A stretch of DNA of 41,903 bases from an uncultured Oscillospiraceae bacterium (GCA_947624385.1 CANQJZ010000020.1:1-41903), one strand, 5' to 3'. Shown: positions 13,622 through 22,630, numbered from the stretch's first letter. Notes: a model not told the origin generated them from the sequence alone. Translations and numbers: made by a program.

Positions 13622-14886
13622 CGGCCTATATCCTGGCGCTGCTGGTGTGCCTGGCCCTGTCGGCGTTCTTCTCCGCCTCGGAAATGGCCCTGTCCTCCGC
13701 CAACAGATTGCGGCTGGAGGGGCTGGCCGAGGACGGCAACAGCTCCGCGAAAGCGGCACTGTCCCTGCTGGACGATTTTGATAGGGCCCTGGGGGCCATT
13801 CTCATCGGCAACAATCTGGTGAACGTGGCGTCCAGCTCCATAAGCTCCGTCATCGCCATCGGCGTGGCCGTAAAAACCGGCGTGGCGGACGGTCTGGCGT
13901 CCACGGCGGCCACGGCGATCGTGACCGTGCTGGTCATCATATTCGGCGAGACCATGCCGAAGATCCTGGCCAAGAAAAACGCCAACCGGCTCACATTGGC
14001 CGTGGCGGGACCTGTCCGGGCCCTGGCGCTGATACTCTCGCCGCTGGTGTGGTGCGCGGTGCGCCTGACGAGGCTCATTACAAGGCCCTTCAAGGGCGAG
14101 CGGCCGGAGGACGTGCAGGAGGCGGCCGTGGAGGAGCTGCAGTCCATCATCGAGACGGCCCAGGACGAGGACGTGCTGGACGACGACCGGGGCGAGCTTT
14201 TGCGCTCGGCGCTGGACTTCGGCGACGTGTCCGCCAGTCAGGCCATGACCTCCCGCGTGGACATGATGGCCCTGGACGTGGAGGACAGCCTGGAGGATAT
14301 TTTGAAGCAGGTGGAGGACTCCCCCTACTCCCGGCTGCCGGTGTACGAGGGGGATACGGACAACATCATCGGCGTGCTGCATTTAAATACCCTGTACCGG
14401 GCGCTGCTGGAAGGCGGAGAGGTGCGGATACGGGACCTGCTCACCCAGCCCTGCTTCGTGTACAAGACGGTGAAGCTGCCGAACCTGTTGGAGGAGCTGC
14501 GCAGACGCCAGACCCACATGGCCGTGGTCACGGACGAGTACGGCGGCACCGCCGGGGTCATCACCATGGAGGACGTGCTGGAATACCTGGTGGGCGACAT
14601 CTGGGACGAGACGGACCGGGTGGAGGAACAGGAGATCGTGCAGACCGCGGAGGACAGCTGGGAGCTGGACGGGGACCTGCCCATCGGGGACTTTTTGGAG
14701 CTGGTGGGCCTGGACGAGGACGGCTTCGACTTCGACAGCGAGACCGTGGGCGGCTGGGTCATGGAGCTGAACGAGGGCTATGCGCCACCGGGATGCTGCT
14801 TGGCATACGGGGACCTGGCCATCACGGTGCTCCAGGCCGACGGCAAGCGGGTCGAAAAGGTCCGCGCCGTGCGAAAGGGCGAATAA
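13618..14886 (+). CDS. CNNM/CBS-domain membrane protein (hemolysin C/CorC family), copy 2
   Basis: 422-residue paralogue of the preceding protein with the same domain order: CNNM helices (about 1-150; FSASEMALSSANRLRLEG, IFGETMPKILAKKNA), CBS pair (about 200-325; RLPVYEGDTDNIIGVL, MAVVTDEYGGTAGVITMEDV with the canonical DEYGG) and CorC_HlyC (about 335-420). It is translationally coupled to copy 1 through ATGA, so equimolar synthesis and a heteromeric CNNM complex are plausible. Family members form dimers; hetero-dimerisation here is inference. Confidence 0.9.
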   Translation: MTAYILALLVCLALSAFFSASEMALSSANRLRLEGLAEDGNSSAKAALSLLDDFDRALGAILIGNNLVNVASSSISSVIAIGVAVKTGVADGLASTAATAIVTVLVIIFGETMPKILAKKNANRLTLAVAGPVRALALILSPLVWCAVRLTRLITRPFKGERPEDVQEAAVEELQSIIETAQDEDVLDDDRGELLRSALDFGDVSASQAMTSRVDMMALDVEDSLEDILKQVEDSPYSRLPVYEGDTDNIIGVLHLNTLYRALLEGGEVRIRDLLTQPCFVYKTVKLPNLLEELRRRQTHMAVVTDEYGGTAGVITMEDVLEYLVGDIWDETDRVEEQEIVQTAEDSWELDGDLPIGDFLELVGLDEDGFDFDSETVGGWVMELNEGYAPPGCCLAYGDLAITVLQADGKRVEKVRAVRKGE

Positions 14887-14891
14887 AAAGG

Positions 14892-14920
14892 TCCGGGGAG
14901 CGAAACGCTCCCCGGAGATT
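14892..14920 (+). terminator. terminator of the CNNM operon
   Basis: 11-bp perfect stem TCCGGGGAGCG / CGCTCCCCGGA with a 3-nt loop, then GATTTT. Confidence 0.8.
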
Positions 14921-14928
14921 TTCATTAT

Positions 14929-15054
14929 TGACGGCCCCCTTGTGAAAGGGGGCTGTCAGCGCCCTTGGCGCTGACTGGGGGATTGGCGTGTATCCAACAG
15001 CAATCCCCCCGAGCCGCCATTCGGCGGCCCACCCCCTTTGACAAGGGGGGCTTT
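14929..15054. repeat. long composite palindromic repeat (type B)
   Basis: Same architecture as 6383-6510: GCCCCCTTgtgaAAGGGGGC, GTCAGCGCCcttGGCGCTGAC, TGGGGGATTG with CAATCCCCC, GCCGCCattCGGCGGC, and CCCCCTTtgacAAGGGGGG. It abuts the stop codon of the minus-strand MaoC gene. Confidence 0.8.
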
Positions 15055-15453
15055 TTATAGGTATTTGACCACGGCGTCGCCGGAGGCGACCAATTCGCCG
15101 TGCTGGTTGGCGCAGGTGGTGCGCAGCTTGTAGATGCCCTTGGCGGGATTCAAAACCTCCGTCACGGTCACGGCGGCGGTGACGGTGTCCCCGATCTTCA
15201 CCGGGGCGGTGAAGTCCAGGCTCTGGTGCAGATACACCGTGCCGGGACCGGGCAGGAGCATGCCCAGGACCGTGGAGATGTACCCCGCGGGCAGCAGCGC
15301 GTGGGCGATGCGCTCCCCGAAGGGGCTCCGGGCCGCGGCGGCGGCGTCCGTGTGGATGGGGTTATAGTCCCCGATGATGTCCGCCATCGCGTACACGTCG
15401 TGCTCGGTGACGGTGCGGGAAAAGCTGGCGGTCGCGCCCGGTTCCAGGCTCAT
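15055..15453 (-). CDS. MaoC-family dehydratase (hot-dog fold)
   Basis: 132-residue single hot-dog-domain protein of the (R)-specific enoyl-CoA hydratase/MaoC family. The hydratase motif is YAMADIIGDYNPIHTD, giving the catalytic pair Asp29 and His34; the GERIAHALLPAGYIS helix follows. It is expected to hydrate trans-2-enoyl-CoA (or ACP) to the 3-hydroxy form; the physiological substrate is unknown. It is the last gene of the recJ operon, with its start overlapping the preceding stop (ATGA). Confidence 0.85.
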   Translation of the reverse strand: MSLEPGATASFSRTVTEHDVYAMADIIGDYNPIHTDAAAAARSPFGERIAHALLPAGYISTVLGMLLPGPGTVYLHQSLDFTAPVKIGDTVTAAVTVTEVLNPAKGIYKLRTTCANQHGELVASGDAVVKYL

Positions 15454-16055
15454 CAGCCCACCTCCGCCGCGTGGCGCATGTAGGGGTTGAAGCGGCGCTC
15501 CCGGTCCAGGGTGGACGTGTCCATATGGCCGGGGTAGACCTCATATTCGCCGGGAAGGTCGTAAAGCCGCCGGAGGCTCCACAGCAGCGCCGACATGTCC
15601 CCGCCGGGCAGGTCCGTGCGGCCGCAGGAGTCCCGAAACAGGGTGTCCCCCGTGAAGATGGCCTCGCCGCAGATAAGGCACACCCCGCCGGGGGTATGGC
15701 CCGGCGTCTCCATCACGCGAAATTCCAAGTTACCCACGTGAAACGTGTCCCCCTCGGCGTAAAACACCGCGCCTTCCGGCGGCGTGAAGCGAAAGTCCCC
15801 GTCCCCCACGTCCTTTTCGTTCATGCACAGCGTGGCGCCCGTCTCCCGCTGGACCGAGGCGGCCGCCAGGGTGTGGTCAAAGTGGCCGTGGGTCAGGAAG
15901 ATGTACTTGGCCGTGAGGCGGTGTTCCTCCAGGTAGTTCATGATGGTGTTGGTCTCGTCGCCGGGATCGATGACGGCGCATTGCAGGGTGTCCTCGTCCG
16001 TGACGATGTAGCAATTGGTCTCGATCTGGCCGACGGTCAGGCATTTTATCAGCAT
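15453..16055 (-). CDS. MBL-fold metallo-hydrolase, glyoxalase II-like
   Basis: 200-residue metallo-beta-lactamase fold hydrolase. The metal motif is THGHFDHTLA (His56, His58, Asp60, His61). Further ligands are the His in ETPGHTPGGVC, the Asp in IFTGDTLFRDSCGR, and a late His in YPGHMDTST. Such short YcbL/GloB-like proteins hydrolyse thioesters such as S-lactoylglutathione or relatives. Clostridia mostly lack glutathione, so the thiol carrier is unknown. It starts 3 bp after the dtd stop codon. Its place behind relA and dtd is common in Clostridia. Confidence 0.87.
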   Translation of the reverse strand: MLIKCLTVGQIETNCYIVTDEDTLQCAVIDPGDETNTIMNYLEEHRLTAKYIFLTHGHFDHTLAAASVQRETGATLCMNEKDVGDGDFRFTPPEGAVFYAEGDTFHVGNLEFRVMETPGHTPGGVCLICGEAIFTGDTLFRDSCGRTDLPGGDMSALLWSLRRLYDLPGEYEVYPGHMDTSTLDRERRFNPYMRHAAEVG

Positions 16056-16058
16056 GGT

Positions 16059-16505
16059 TCAAAGCTCCTTTGTGTCCAGAAGTATGGTGACGGGGCCGTC
16101 GTTCTGGCTGCGCACCTGCATGTCCGCGCCAAAAACGCCGGTCTCCACATGAAAACCCCGGTCCCGGCACGCTTCGATGACCTGCTCGTACAGGGGGATG
16201 GCCTGTTCGGGCCGTGCGGCCAGGGTAAAACCGGGCCGGCGGCTGCGGCAGTCGGCGAACAGGGTGAACTGGCTGATGATGAGCAGATCATTGGCCCCCG
16301 CGTCCGTGGGGTTCACGTTCATCTTGCCGGCGGCGTCCTCGAAAATGCGCAGGCCGCAAATTTTATCCGCTATTTTGGCGGCCTCGGCGGGGCCGTCGTC
16401 CACATGGACCCCCAGCAGCACCAGAAAGCCCTGGCCGATCTGGCCGTGTATCTGGCCGTCTATCTCCACCGAGGCGTTTTTCACCCGTGTGACAACAGCG
16501 CGCAT
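16059..16505 (-). CDS. dtd: D-aminoacyl-tRNA deacylase
   Basis: 148-residue cytoplasmic enzyme that removes D-amino acids (and glycine from tRNA-Ala) from mischarged tRNA. Full family length with the two signature motifs: SQFTLFADCRSRRPGFT (the SQxTLxA motif) and SQNDGPVTILLDT (the NxGPxT motif that carries the Gly-cisPro chiral filter). It starts MRAVVTRVKNASVEIDG, a typical Dtd N-terminus. It lies one base after the relA stop region in the recJ-relA-dtd operon. Confidence 0.95.
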   Translation of the reverse strand: MRAVVTRVKNASVEIDGQIHGQIGQGFLVLLGVHVDDGPAEAAKIADKICGLRIFEDAAGKMNVNPTDAGANDLLIISQFTLFADCRSRRPGFTLAARPEQAIPLYEQVIEACRDRGFHVETGVFGADMQVRSQNDGPVTILLDTKEL

Positions 16506-16506
16506 A

Positions 16507-18699
16507 TTATATCCCTCCCCGGTTGATCTCCCGCACGCCCCGCACGCCCTGCAGCCGGTTGACGATGGTCTGCAGCTCGGCGGCGTGGGTCACCTCCAGG
16601 GTGATGATGACGGTGGACACGCCCTTGCCCGTGTCCCGTGCGTTCAGGCCACGGACCTTGGCGTTCAGGCTGTTGAGGACCGTGGCGATGTCCATGACAA
16701 GGCCGTTGCGCTCGTCGGCGGTGATGTAGAGGTCGGCCCCGTAGTTGTCCGTAATGCGGTCCGCCCAGGACACGGCGATCCACCGGCCCTTGTCCTCGTC
16801 CCGCCGGTAGTTCACGCAGTCCCGCCGGTGGATGGACACGCCCAGACCCCGGGTAATGAACCCCACGATGGGGTCGCCGGGCACCGGCGTGCAGCAGCGG
16901 GAGAATTTGATGAGGCAGTTGTCCAGCCCCTCCACCAACACGCCCTGGACGGCCTTGAGGGCCTTTTGCTGGCGGCGGTCGGCCCGCTCCTGCATCTTGT
17001 CCAGCTCCGTCTTGCGCACGGTGGTGCGGTTGCGGGCGATCTCGTCCCTTATGCGGCCGACAGCGTGGGCGGCGGTCATGCCTCCGTAGCCGATGGAGGC
17101 GTAAACGTCGTCGATGTCCTGGACCGCCATGCGCTTTAAGATGCCGGGAAGAAGCTCCGGGTCCGTCACGTCCGCCATGGCAAGGCCGATACGCCTCGCC
17201 TCCGCCTCGAACATCTCCCGTCCCTGGACGATGTTTTCCTCCCGCCGCTCTTTTTTGAACCACTGTTTGATCTTGGAGCGGGCCTCGCCGGATTTGGCGA
17301 TGTTCAGCCAGTCCCGGCTGGGACCGGCGGAGGAGCGGGAGGTGATGATGGTCACGATGTCCCCGTTTTGCAGGGGGTAGGCGATGGGCACGATACGGCC
17401 GTTCACCTTGGCGCCGGTCATGGAGTTGCCCACGGCCGAGTGGATGGAATAGGCAAAGTCGATGGGCGTGGCCCCGGCGGGGAGGCTCTTCACGTCCCCG
17501 TTGGGGGTGAAGACGAATACCTCGTCGTCGAACAGGTCCATTTTGAGGTCGTGGTACAGGTCCTGCACGTCCCCCGCGTCCTGCTGGGTCTCCAGCAGGC
17601 GGCGTATCCAGGCGAATTTTTCCTCGTCGCCCTCTTTGTGCCCCATGGGGCCGGACTTGTATTTCCAGTGGGCCGCCACGCCGTATTCGGCGGTCATGTG
17701 CATCTGCCAGGTGCGTATCTGCACCTCAAAGGGGATACCCTCTGAGCCGATGACGGTGGTGTGCAGGCTCTGGTAATTATTCGGCTTGGGGGTGGAGATG
17801 TAGTCCTTGAACCGGCCCGGCACCGGGCGGAACATCTCGTGGATGATGCCCAGCACGTTGTAGCAGTCCGCCACGTCGTTCACGATCACCCGAAAGGCGC
17901 ACAGGTCGAAGATCTCTTCCACGCCCAGGTGCTGGGCGTACATCTTCCGGTAGATGCTGTAGATATGCTTCAGCCGGCCGTAGACCTTGCAGGTCACGCC
18001 CTCTTTGGCCATACGGCTCTCGATACGGGTCTCCATGTCCGCCAGAAACTTTTCCAGCGTCTGGCGGCGCTTGTCCAATATGCTGGTGATCTCCCGGTAG
18101 CCCACCGGGTCCAGGTACAGAAGGGACAGGTCTTCCAGCTCGTCCTTCATCTTTTCCACGCCCAGCCGGTGGGCGATGGGAGCATAGACCTCCATGGTCT
18201 CCCGGGACTTGGAAAGCTGCTTTTCCGGGCTCTGGTACTCCATGGTGCGCATGTTGTGCAGCCTATCCGCAAGCTTGATGAGGATGACCCGGATGTCCTT
18301 GGCCATAGCCAGGAGCATCTTCCGCAGGTTCTCCATCTGGGCCTCTTCCAGGGTGGTGTACTGCACCCGGGTCAGCTTGGTGACGCCCTCCACGATGTTG
18401 GCCACGTCCGGGCCGAACAGCTCTTCCAGCTGCTCGTGGGTCACGTCCGTGTCCTCGATGGTGTCATGCAGCAGCGCCGACATGACCGACTCGTCGTCCA
18501 GACCCATCTCCGCCGTGATGACCGCCGCGGCCACTACGTGGGTGAAGTAGGGCGAGCCGTCCTTGCGCTTCTGGCCCTCGTGGGCGGCCTGGGCGAAGTC
18601 GAAGGCCTGCCGGATACGGGCCAGGTCCGCGTTGGGGCTGTTCTCCCGCAGGACGGCGGCCAGCTCCGCAAAGGCCGCGTCCGGTGAAAATTCTGCCAT
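16507..18699 (-). CDS. relA: bifunctional (p)ppGpp synthetase/hydrolase (Rel)
   Basis: 730-residue long RSH protein. The HD hydrolase domain spans about 35-190 (His54 in YFTHVVAAA; His78-Asp79 in ALLHDTIEDTDVT), so hydrolase activity should be present. The synthetase domain spans about 230-345 (FRVIVNDVADCYNVLG, YQSLHTTVIGSEGIPFEVQI). The TGS domain spans about 390-450 (VFTPNGDVKSLPAGATPIDF). A helical/zinc-finger region carries CLIKFSRCCTPVPGDPIVG, and a C-terminal ACT domain ends at VREINRGGI. It makes and degrades the stringent-response alarmone at the ribosome. The start is the ATG at 18699 behind GGAAGAGAGAAG; a longer frame overlaps recJ and is rejected. Confidence 0.95.
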   Translation of the reverse strand: MAEFSPDAAFAELAAVLRENSPNADLARIRQAFDFAQAAHEGQKRKDGSPYFTHVVAAAVITAEMGLDDESVMSALLHDTIEDTDVTHEQLEELFGPDVANIVEGVTKLTRVQYTTLEEAQMENLRKMLLAMAKDIRVILIKLADRLHNMRTMEYQSPEKQLSKSRETMEVYAPIAHRLGVEKMKDELEDLSLLYLDPVGYREITSILDKRRQTLEKFLADMETRIESRMAKEGVTCKVYGRLKHIYSIYRKMYAQHLGVEEIFDLCAFRVIVNDVADCYNVLGIIHEMFRPVPGRFKDYISTPKPNNYQSLHTTVIGSEGIPFEVQIRTWQMHMTAEYGVAAHWKYKSGPMGHKEGDEEKFAWIRRLLETQQDAGDVQDLYHDLKMDLFDDEVFVFTPNGDVKSLPAGATPIDFAYSIHSAVGNSMTGAKVNGRIVPIAYPLQNGDIVTIITSRSSAGPSRDWLNIAKSGEARSKIKQWFKKERREENIVQGREMFEAEARRIGLAMADVTDPELLPGILKRMAVQDIDDVYASIGYGGMTAAHAVGRIRDEIARNRTTVRKTELDKMQERADRRQQKALKAVQGVLVEGLDNCLIKFSRCCTPVPGDPIVGFITRGLGVSIHRRDCVNYRRDEDKGRWIAVSWADRITDNYGADLYITADERNGLVMDIATVLNSLNAKVRGLNARDTGKGVSTVIITLEVTHAAELQTIVNRLQGVRGVREINRGGI

Positions 18700-18718
18700 A
18701 GATCTATCTTCTCTCTTC

Positions 18719-20704
18719 CTATCGTTGCTGCTGCGCCCGCCAGGCGGGGGAGTTGTCCAGGTCTGTCTTTTCATCCCAGGCCACCAGCATCACGTCCACG
18801 TCGTCGCCGTCGATGCCCACGGCCGCCAGGTGAAGCTCCGACAGCACCCGCAGACCCAGGGCGATCTGGTCCGGGCTGAGGCGGGGTTCCAGCTGGGAAA
18901 GCCGGCTCAGCCGCACCCGGCAGGGGCACCGGACCTCCAAACGCCGCCACAGGCCGACCAGCTCCCGGCGGGTCAGGCGGCTCGCGCCAATGTCCCCCCC
19001 GGACAGTATATGCAGACAAAGCCCTTCCAGGTCCGTCCGGCGCAGGCCCTCCATCAGAAGCTGCACGCTCCGGCGGCCGCGAAATTCGCTGACCTGCGGG
19101 AAAAAGATGGCGTCCACCCGCTCGCCTATATGAGCGGGCAGGTCCTCCAGACGCCGGGAGAACCACACGCCCTCGAAGCGCTGGCCGAACTTTTCCAGCG
19201 TCAGGCGGGTATGCTTGCCCCCGCCGATGGGTACGGCGTCCGTGAGCACCGCGTCGGACAGGGCCAGAATGGGCCTTGGGTTGCCGCTGCCGAAAGGCTC
19301 CAGGCGGCTCAGGCTCTCCACGCACTCCATGGTCAGCAGAGACGCAGACGAGACCGTCAGATCCGGCCGGATGGCCGCCTCCCCCGTGGGGATATGGGCC
19401 AGGTAATATTCCTTCATGGCCTGACGGAAGGCGTCGATGTTCTCCCGCCGCAAATTGAGGCCCGCCGCCAGGGCGTGGCCGCCGAAGGATTCCAGATGGT
19501 CCTGGCAGGCCTCCAGCGCGTCAAAGAGGTTGAATCCGCCCCAGCTCCGGCAGGAGCCCTTGCCCCTGTCCCCGTCCAGGGAGATCATCACCGTTGGGAC
19601 CTGGTAGGTGTCCGCCAGACGGGAGGCCGCGATGCCCACCACGCCCTGGTGCCAGCCCTCCCGGGCCAGGACGATGGGGGCCGTGACGGTCTGGCCGGCC
19701 AGCATGTCCGCCACCTCGTCCCAGATATCCGCCTCCAATTGCTGGCGGCGGCGGTTCATGTCGCAAAGCTCCGCAGCGAGGCGGGCCGCTCTGTCCGGGT
19801 CCTGTTCCAGTATGAGCTCCGCCGCCCGGTCCACCTGGCCCAGCCGGCCGGCCGCGTTGATCCGTGGGGCCAGGGTGAAGCCCACGGTGTTGGCCCCAAG
19901 ACGGCCCGGCTCCACGCCGGCGGCGGTCATGAGCGCGGCCAGCCCCGGCCTGGGGGCGGTCCGCAGCTTCTCAAGGCCCATCTGGACGATGCGGCGGTTT
20001 TCGCCCAAGAGGGGCATCACGTCCGCGATGGTGCCCACCGCCACCAGGTCCGCATAGCGGCTGAGCGCGGCGGCGCTCTCCCCGCTGAGGGCGCAGACCA
20101 GCTTGAAGGCCACGCCCACACCGGCGAGAGATTTGTTGGGGCAGTCGCAGTCGGGCCGCTTGGGGTCCACCACGGCCACGGCGGCGGGCAGCTCCGTCTG
20201 GCACTCGTGGTGGTCCGTGATGATCATGTCCACGCCGAGACCGGCGGCGTAGGCCGTCTCAGAAACGGCGGTGATGCCGCAGTCCACGGTTATGATGAGG
20301 CTCACGCCCCGGGCTTTCAGCCGGTCGATGGCCCCGGTGTTGACGCCGTAGCCCTCCTCCAGCCGGTCGGGGATGTACCGTTCGGCCCGAATGCCCACCG
20401 AGCGCAGATATTCCCACAAAAGGCACGTGGCGGTGATGCCGTCCACGTCATAGTCCCCGTATACCGCCACGGTCTCGCCCCGGACCGCGGCCTGCCGTAT
20501 CCGCGCCACGGCCGGCACCATATCCGGCAGAAGAAAGGGGTCGGCCGGGGTGAAGGGGCTGTCGTCCAGAAAGGCCCGGGCCTGGGCCGCCGTGACGATG
20601 CCCCGCGCCGCCAGGATAGAGGCCAGAAGCGGCGTGCAACCGGCCCTGAGAAGCTCCTCCGGGGCCCGGAGCTCATCAGGGGTCATCCATGTTCGTTCTT
20701 TCAT
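18719..20704 (-). CDS. recJ: single-stranded-DNA-specific exonuclease RecJ
   Basis: 661-residue DHH-family 5'-3' exonuclease. The phosphoesterase motifs are VYGDYDVDGITATCLL (Asp84, 86, 88), TVDCGI (Asp140) and ITDHHECQTELP (Asp163-His164-His165). The DHHA1 part is visible around CRSWGGFNLFDALEACQDHLESFGGHALAAG (read in two pieces), followed by an OB-fold region (VDAIFFPQVSEFRGRRSVQL). It processes DNA ends in recombination and repair. First gene of a five-gene operon, read from a clear promoter (20739-20767). Confidence 0.94.
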   Translation of the reverse strand: MKERTWMTPDELRAPEELLRAGCTPLLASILAARGIVTAAQARAFLDDSPFTPADPFLLPDMVPAVARIRQAAVRGETVAVYGDYDVDGITATCLLWEYLRSVGIRAERYIPDRLEEGYGVNTGAIDRLKARGVSLIITVDCGITAVSETAYAAGLGVDMIITDHHECQTELPAAVAVVDPKRPDCDCPNKSLAGVGVAFKLVCALSGESAAALSRYADLVAVGTIADVMPLLGENRRIVQMGLEKLRTAPRPGLAALMTAAGVEPGRLGANTVGFTLAPRINAAGRLGQVDRAAELILEQDPDRAARLAAELCDMNRRRQQLEADIWDEVADMLAGQTVTAPIVLAREGWHQGVVGIAASRLADTYQVPTVMISLDGDRGKGSCRSWGGFNLFDALEACQDHLESFGGHALAAGLNLRRENIDAFRQAMKEYYLAHIPTGEAAIRPDLTVSSASLLTMECVESLSRLEPFGSGNPRPILALSDAVLTDAVPIGGGKHTRLTLEKFGQRFEGVWFSRRLEDLPAHIGERVDAIFFPQVSEFRGRRSVQLLMEGLRRTDLEGLCLHILSGGDIGASRLTRRELVGLWRRLEVRCPCRVRLSRLSQLEPRLSPDQIALGLRVLSELHLAAVGIDGDDVDVMLVAWDEKTDLDNSPAWRAQQQR

Positions 20705-20738
20705 TGCGCCCTTTCGCTTTACAGAATATATTAGGTCA

Positions 20739-20767
20739 ATTATACGCTATGCGGGGCCAGTTTGCAA
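20739..20767 (-). promoter_or_regulatory. promoter of the recJ-relA-dtd operon
   Basis: Minus-strand TTGCAA (20767-20762), 17-bp spacer, TATAAT (20744-20739), about 35 bp before the recJ start. Confidence 0.75.
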
Positions 20768-20800
20768 TTGGAAATCCGCCAAATGGCGCACATTATGGAA

Positions 20801-20957
20801 GGCCCCCTCCTTATCGAAAGGCCCCCTTGTGTAAAGGGGGCTGTCAGCGCGAAGCGCTGACTGGGGGATTGTTACCATGCTTTAAGTCTGGTAACAACCC
20901 CTCCGAGCGCCGCAAAGCGGCGCCCACCTCCCCTTGCACAGGGGAGGCTTGCAAAGC
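20801..20957. repeat. long composite palindromic repeat (type B)
   Basis: GCCCCCTTgtgtaAAGGGGGC, GTCAGCGCgaaGCGCTGAC, GGGGATTGTTACCA with TGGTAACAACCCCT, GCGCCGCaaaGCGGCGC, and CCTCCCCTtgcacAGGGGAGG. The rest of the 495-bp gap holds the recJ promoter on one side and, after about 100 bp without features, the hairpin and promoter of the SGNH gene. Confidence 0.75.
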
Positions 20958-21061
20958 GGAAGTATTTAAATATCCCTTCTTTTCCCTAAACACGCATATC
21001 CGCGCCGGTCGGCGAGGAAAACTATCCGCGGGTCCCTCTTGCAAGCCGATTGAAAACGTGC

Positions 21062-21093
21062 TATAACAGGCGCTGCGCGCTGTTATAAAAAAT
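21062..21093. terminator. palindrome with A/T tail, possible terminator
   Basis: TATAACAG-(GCGC..GCGC)-CTGTTATA followed by AAAAAAT on the plus strand. It is AT-closed and lies just before the SGNH gene promoter. No gene obviously ends into it on either strand, so the function is unclear. Confidence 0.4.
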
Positions 21094-21110
21094 ACCGGTC
21101 GCGCTCCCGC

Positions 21111-21139
21111 TTGCGCGAAACCGCACGACATGGTATAAT
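21111..21139 (+). promoter_or_regulatory. promoter of the SGNH hydrolase gene
   Basis: TTGCGC (21111-21116), 17-bp spacer, TGG-TATAAT extended -10 (TATAAT 21134-21139). Confidence 0.75.
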
Positions 21140-21199
21140 AGCGTTGACATAAAACGACCGCAAAAGCGGCGTGTGCCTTTGCGGGGTTTAGGAGCGTTT

Positions 21200-22099
21200 A
21201 TGAGACATAAAATACCGGCCCTGATATCCATGGGCGTCAGCGTGGTATTGATGGTGGTCGTGATCGTACTGGCGGTGTCCATGCTGCGGGGCGGCGGTTC
21301 GGCCAAGGCCGAGGCGTCCGGTCCGCCGGCGGCGCCGGCGGGGGATACGGCCGGGGACACGACGGGCGCGGGCCAGGGCGTGCCGGCGGCGCCTACGGCC
21401 CAGCCGGGACCTACGGCCGAGCCCACGGCCACCCCCTGGGCCGGGCCGGACGTGCAGGAGCAGAGCGCGGCCATGGGGCCGGAATATTTCGCGGACGCGG
21501 CGTTTCTGGGCAATTCCGTGCTGTCGGGCCTGTGGTATTACGACAACGAACAGCTTCTGCCCACCGACGAGAGCCACTGGTTCTGGGCCGATTCGCTGAC
21601 GATCATGGCCGCGTCGCCCTACGCCGCGCAAATGGCCGGGCGGGACTTCGGCAAGATCTATATCGAGTTCGGCATCAACGAAGTGACCTATGACAAGGAC
21701 ACCCTGCGGGACGCGTTCAACACCGTCATCGACCAGCTCCAGGCGGACCATCCAAACGCCATCATCTATCTGACCAGCGTCACCCCGGTGAGCAAGTACT
21801 GCGACGAGAACCGGGCCTTCAAGCGCAGCGCCGTGCTGGCCTTCAACGACATGCTCCGGGACATCGCCCGGGAGCAGCAGGTGTGGTACCTGGACGTGTA
21901 CCCGGTCCTGTGCGGCGAGGACGGGTATCTGCCCTCGGACGTGACAAACGACGGCGTGCACTTCACCGCCGCCCATTACCAGTACTGGTTCGACTATCTC
22001 AAGACCCATTATATCCCCGACGGGCATACGTCCGCCGCGCCGGCCATGACGGCCGTGCCGGAGCTGCCGGCCCAGGGCGGGGACAGCGCCGTCGGATAA
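21200..22099 (+). CDS. membrane-anchored SGNH/GDSL-type hydrolase
   Basis: 299-residue protein. A transmembrane anchor (about 5-28, LISMGVSVVLMVVVIVLAVS) is followed by a low-complexity Ala/Pro/Gly/Thr linker (30-82) and an extracytoplasmic SGNH domain. Blocks: AAFLGNSVLSGL (block I, with Ser as nucleophile but Asn in place of the usual Asp of GDS), YIEFGINEVTYD (block III G-x-N-E), and NDGVHFTAAHY (block V Asp-x-x-His). Likely an esterase or acetyl hydrolase acting on cell-surface polymer; the substrate is unknown. The start is the ATG at 21200 behind TTAGGAGCG. The next gene, a lipoprotein, follows 35 bp later in the same operon. Confidence 0.8.
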   Translation: MRHKIPALISMGVSVVLMVVVIVLAVSMLRGGGSAKAEASGPPAAPAGDTAGDTTGAGQGVPAAPTAQPGPTAEPTATPWAGPDVQEQSAAMGPEYFADAAFLGNSVLSGLWYYDNEQLLPTDESHWFWADSLTIMAASPYAAQMAGRDFGKIYIEFGINEVTYDKDTLRDAFNTVIDQLQADHPNAIIYLTSVTPVSKYCDENRAFKRSAVLAFNDMLRDIAREQQVWYLDVYPVLCGEDGYLPSDVTNDGVHFTAAHYQYWFDYLKTHYIPDGHTSAAPAMTAVPELPAQGGDSAVG

Positions 22100-22134
22100 A
22101 CCTAACCAGAAAATAGAGAAAAGGGAGAAAAGAC

Positions 22135-22608
22135 ATGAAAAAACTGCAAAAGCTCACAGCCGGCCTTCTGGCGCTGGCGCTGGCCCTGGCGCTCACCGCC
22201 TGCGGCGGCGGGAAAAAGGACGTGGACCTGGACGCTCTGGCGGCGGACCTGACCGCCAGCAGCGCGTTCACCATGGACATGGGCCAGTATCAGGCCACGG
22301 AAGCGGCCGCCGCCGGGACCTACGGCTTTGACGCCAGCCAGGTCGCCAAATGCGCGCTGTACGTCAACACCGGTACCGGCGAGGAGATATTCCTGGCCCA
22401 GGCCGCCGATGAAAAGAACGCCGACGCCATCGAGCAGCTTTGCAAGGACCGTGTGGAGGCCCAGACCGTCTGGATGCAGAACTATATCCCCGAGGCCGTG
22501 CCCCGGCTGGAAAACGCCGTCATCGCCAAGACCGGCGCCTATGTGGTCCTGGTGGTGGCCGACGACAGCGCCGCCGCCGAATCCGTCGTGGACAAGTATA
22601 TGAAGTGA
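22135..22608 (+). CDS. DUF4358 lipoprotein
   Basis: 157-residue exported protein with a lipoprotein signal (LALALALALTAC; lipid-modified Cys at 23) and a small alpha/beta DUF4358 domain (about 45-157; ALYVNTGTGEEIFLAQAADE, GAYVVLVVADDSAAAESVV). DUF4358 is common in gut Clostridia and has no known activity. It is often found beside membrane-bound acyltransferase or SGNH-type genes, as here, so a shared role in surface-polymer modification is plausible inference. ATG at 22135 behind AAAAGGGAGAAAAG. Confidence 0.82.
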   Translation: MKKLQKLTAGLLALALALALTACGGGKKDVDLDALAADLTASSAFTMDMGQYQATEAAAAGTYGFDASQVAKCALYVNTGTGEEIFLAQAADEKNADAIEQLCKDRVEAQTVWMQNYIPEAVPRLENAVIAKTGAYVVLVVADDSAAAESVVDKYMK

Positions 22609-22630
22609 GAGAAAACGAACAGACAGCGAC

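Noticed and set aside
18563-20734. Long open frame on the plus strand opposite recJ, and a similar 720-codon frame on the minus strand at 28466-30628
   Set aside because: Both are shadow frames produced by GC-rich codon use of recJ and of the hrcA-grpE-fusion genes. Their translations are Gly/Arg/His/Pro-rich with no recognisable motif.
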